Source: Deltaproteobacteria bacterium (GTDB lineage Bacteria > Myxococcota > Kuafuiibacteriia > Kuafuiibacteriales > Kuafuiibacteriaceae). From it: a DNA stretch of 64,000 nucleotides. The DNA is taken from NCBI GenBank assembly GCA_016703535.1, contig JADJBV010000002.1:1426001-1490000 (forward strand). The letters are read 5' to 3'. The notes below the pieces were generated by a model. That model was not told the DNA's origin. It saw only the letters and a list, made by a program, of their open reading frames with translations, and did no database searches. This document shows, one piece after another, positions 62,901 to 64,000 of the stretch. Position 1 is the first letter of the stretch, and each line of letters starts with the position of its first letter. The position numbers were made by a program, and so were the translations under genes.

Positions 62901-64000
62901 GATGGCGAAAGGAAAATGGCGGGGCGGGCGACCGACCGCGGTTCGAGGCGTGAGCAGCCTTGGGCACGGTCAGTACCGACTCCGCGTGTATGTGCAGGAC
63001 CCGTTGACGGGTCGAGAGAAGGAACGGGAGCGGATCGTGCTTGCAGCGAGCGTGGCAGAGGCGGCGGACTTGAGGGCGGCGATGGAAGCCGAACTTCGGG
63101 GCGTCGCTGTCGCGTCGACGGGGCCAGCGCCGACTTTCGGGCCTTCGCGGACCGTCGCGGATGTGGCCAGGGATTGGTTGAAGTTGCGGCTGTCGCAGCG
63201 TCGGAAGGACGGGAGCCCTCGGCTGACGCCGAACACCCGGGAGCGGTACACCCACGCGATCGAGCGGGTGATCGTGCCGACCTTGGGGGAGCGGCCCATC
63301 GAGGCGCTGGATCGTCGAACCATCGAGGCGTGGCGGGATTGGCTGGGCGAGCGGTACGCCAGCTCCACGGTGAACCCGTGGCTGGTGATGCTGCGGGCGA
63401 TCCTCGGGGACGCCGGGATCGAAGTGGGCAAGCGGGTCGAGGGGCTCCGCGTGGACGACACCCGGATCACCGAAGACGCGCCCAACCTCATCGAAGATCC
63501 AAAGACGCTGGCGGTGTTTCTGGCGAAGGTGCGTGAGGAGGAACCTCAACACCTGGCGTTCATCGGCACCTTGGTGACGACCGGCCTCAGGATGTCGACG
63601 GCCCTGGCGCTTCGGCGCGAGGACTTCGAGCCCGAACGGGGCGTGATCGTGGCGCGGCGACGGATCTCGGCCAACGAGATCGTCGAAGGCGTGAAGCGAT
63701 CCCGGACCGCGAGGGACGTGGTGCCGCTGGTCGAGTGGGTCTGGGAGGCGGTGCGGGCCGAGTGGGCCGGGCACAACGAGAAGCAGCGAGGCTCAGGCCT
63801 CGCCTTCCCAAGTGCCACGGGCGGATTCAGAGCCCGCTCGCACCTCGACAAGCCCATCGATCGGATCGCCGCCGAGCTGAAGATCCCCAGGCTCACACCC
63901 CACGGGCTGCGTCGCACGGCGGCGCTCCTCTACCGGCGCGAGCTGGGATCCGCAGTGTCGATGGCGATCGCCGGGCACCTCACCGAAGAGATGCATCGGC
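62899..64000 (+). CDS. int: Tyrosine recombinase (integrase), truncated by window end
   Basis: At least 367 residues from ATG 62899 or the adjacent ATG 62902; AAGAAGGGAG precedes. An Arm/core-binding region (VADVARDWLKLRLSQRRKDG, STVNPWLVMLRAILGDAG) is followed by the catalytic domain: first Arg in TTGLRMSTALALRRED, HxxR as HGLRRTAAL, and GH in IAGHL. The nucleophilic Tyr lies beyond the window. Together with the HTH gene before it and the tRNA 3' fragment at 61333-61374 it marks an integrative element extending to the right or into this region. Confidence 0.9.
   Translation, partial: MMAKGKWRGGRPTAVRGVSSLGHGQYRLRVYVQDPLTGREKERERIVLAASVAEAADLRAAMEAELRGVAVASTGPAPTFGPSRTVADVARDWLKLRLSQRRKDGSPRLTPNTRERYTHAIERVIVPTLGERPIEALDRRTIEAWRDWLGERYASSTVNPWLVMLRAILGDAGIEVGKRVEGLRVDDTRITEDAPNLIEDPKTLAVFLAKVREEEPQHLAFIGTLVTTGLRMSTALALRREDFEPERGVIVARRRISANEIVEGVKRSRTARDVVPLVEWVWEAVRAEWAGHNEKQRGSGLAFPSATGGFRARSHLDKPIDRIAAELKIPRLTPHGLRRTAALLYRRELGSAVSMAIAGHLTEEMHR

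Noticed and set aside
62901..63536. Translation of the HTH frame through the integrase gene
   Set aside because: Composition is typical of a high-GC shadow frame (Arg/Gly-rich, no motifs), while the integrase frame has all expected motifs.

Overview
The window is GC-rich and reads like a Myxococcota (former deltaproteobacterial) chromosome. The signs are many short and giant lipoproteins with C-x-D-x-D-C or propeller/kelch-like repeats, a Ser/Thr kinase with a C-terminal membrane anchor, an FHA-sigma54 activator, a PEGA-domain protein, an RHS/SpvB toxin and an ImuB-type polymerase. No rRNA, intact tRNA or CRISPR array was seen. The taxonomic call is an inference from gene style.

Layout. 1-12.7 kb is ordinary chromosome: an M50 protease (cut by the window edge), ImuB-like protein, small hypotheticals, a two-gene membrane-protein unit, a zinc-ribbon rhomboid protease, lipoproteins, and an ArsR/AHSA1 pair with a palindromic operator over the start codon. 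12.9-17.2 kb holds secreted propeller/PKD lipoproteins, one frameshifted, plus a decayed copy of a propeller gene's 3' end. 17.2-26.2 kb is a leftward polymorphic-toxin island: a 2315-residue RHS lipoprotein toxin, three small downstream genes that may be immunity genes, and an intergenic stretch with a tRNA-Gly-like 3' remnant and repeats. A 10-bp tandem repeat lies just upstream of the RHS gene.

26.5-32.9 kb is a tight rightward operon of 11 mostly unrecognised genes with strong ribosome binding sites. It includes a transglutaminase-like protein, a peptidoglycan-binding protein, a RadA-like ATPase without the Lon-like domain, and a lytic transglycosylase. It looks virion-like (a cryptic tailless provirus or virus-derived particle) but has no tail, terminase or portal gene. 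32.9-42.2 kb carries a PD-(D/E)XK-like protein, a cholesterol-dependent-cytolysin-like lipoprotein whose C-terminus looks like a LecA-type lectin, a PEGA protein, a Ser/Thr kinase, a FlgT-like lipoprotein and a frameshifted FHA-sigma54 regulator. 42.3-46.7 kb is a single giant kelch-like lipoprotein.

46.9-61.2 kb is a defence island. A CARF-sigma54 regulator heads a leftward operon of HsdR, HsdM, HsdS, then a 1419-residue fusion (HsdM-like methylase with a damaged NPPY motif, Gly/Asp-rich linker, HsdS-like target-recognition region, AAA/STAND ATPase) and a second AAA ATPase. A divergent coiled-coil PD-(D/E)XK-like gene faces it across a 141-bp region with two palindromes and a sigma54-like -24/-12 element. 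I regard this as the best candidate for an undescribed system: a type I restriction locus under nucleotide-second-messenger control with an added methylase-specificity-ATPase sensor. 61.3-64 kb is the edge of another mobile element: a tRNA 3'-end fragment, a ParB-like protein, a small HTH (excisionase-like) protein and a tyrosine integrase running off the window.
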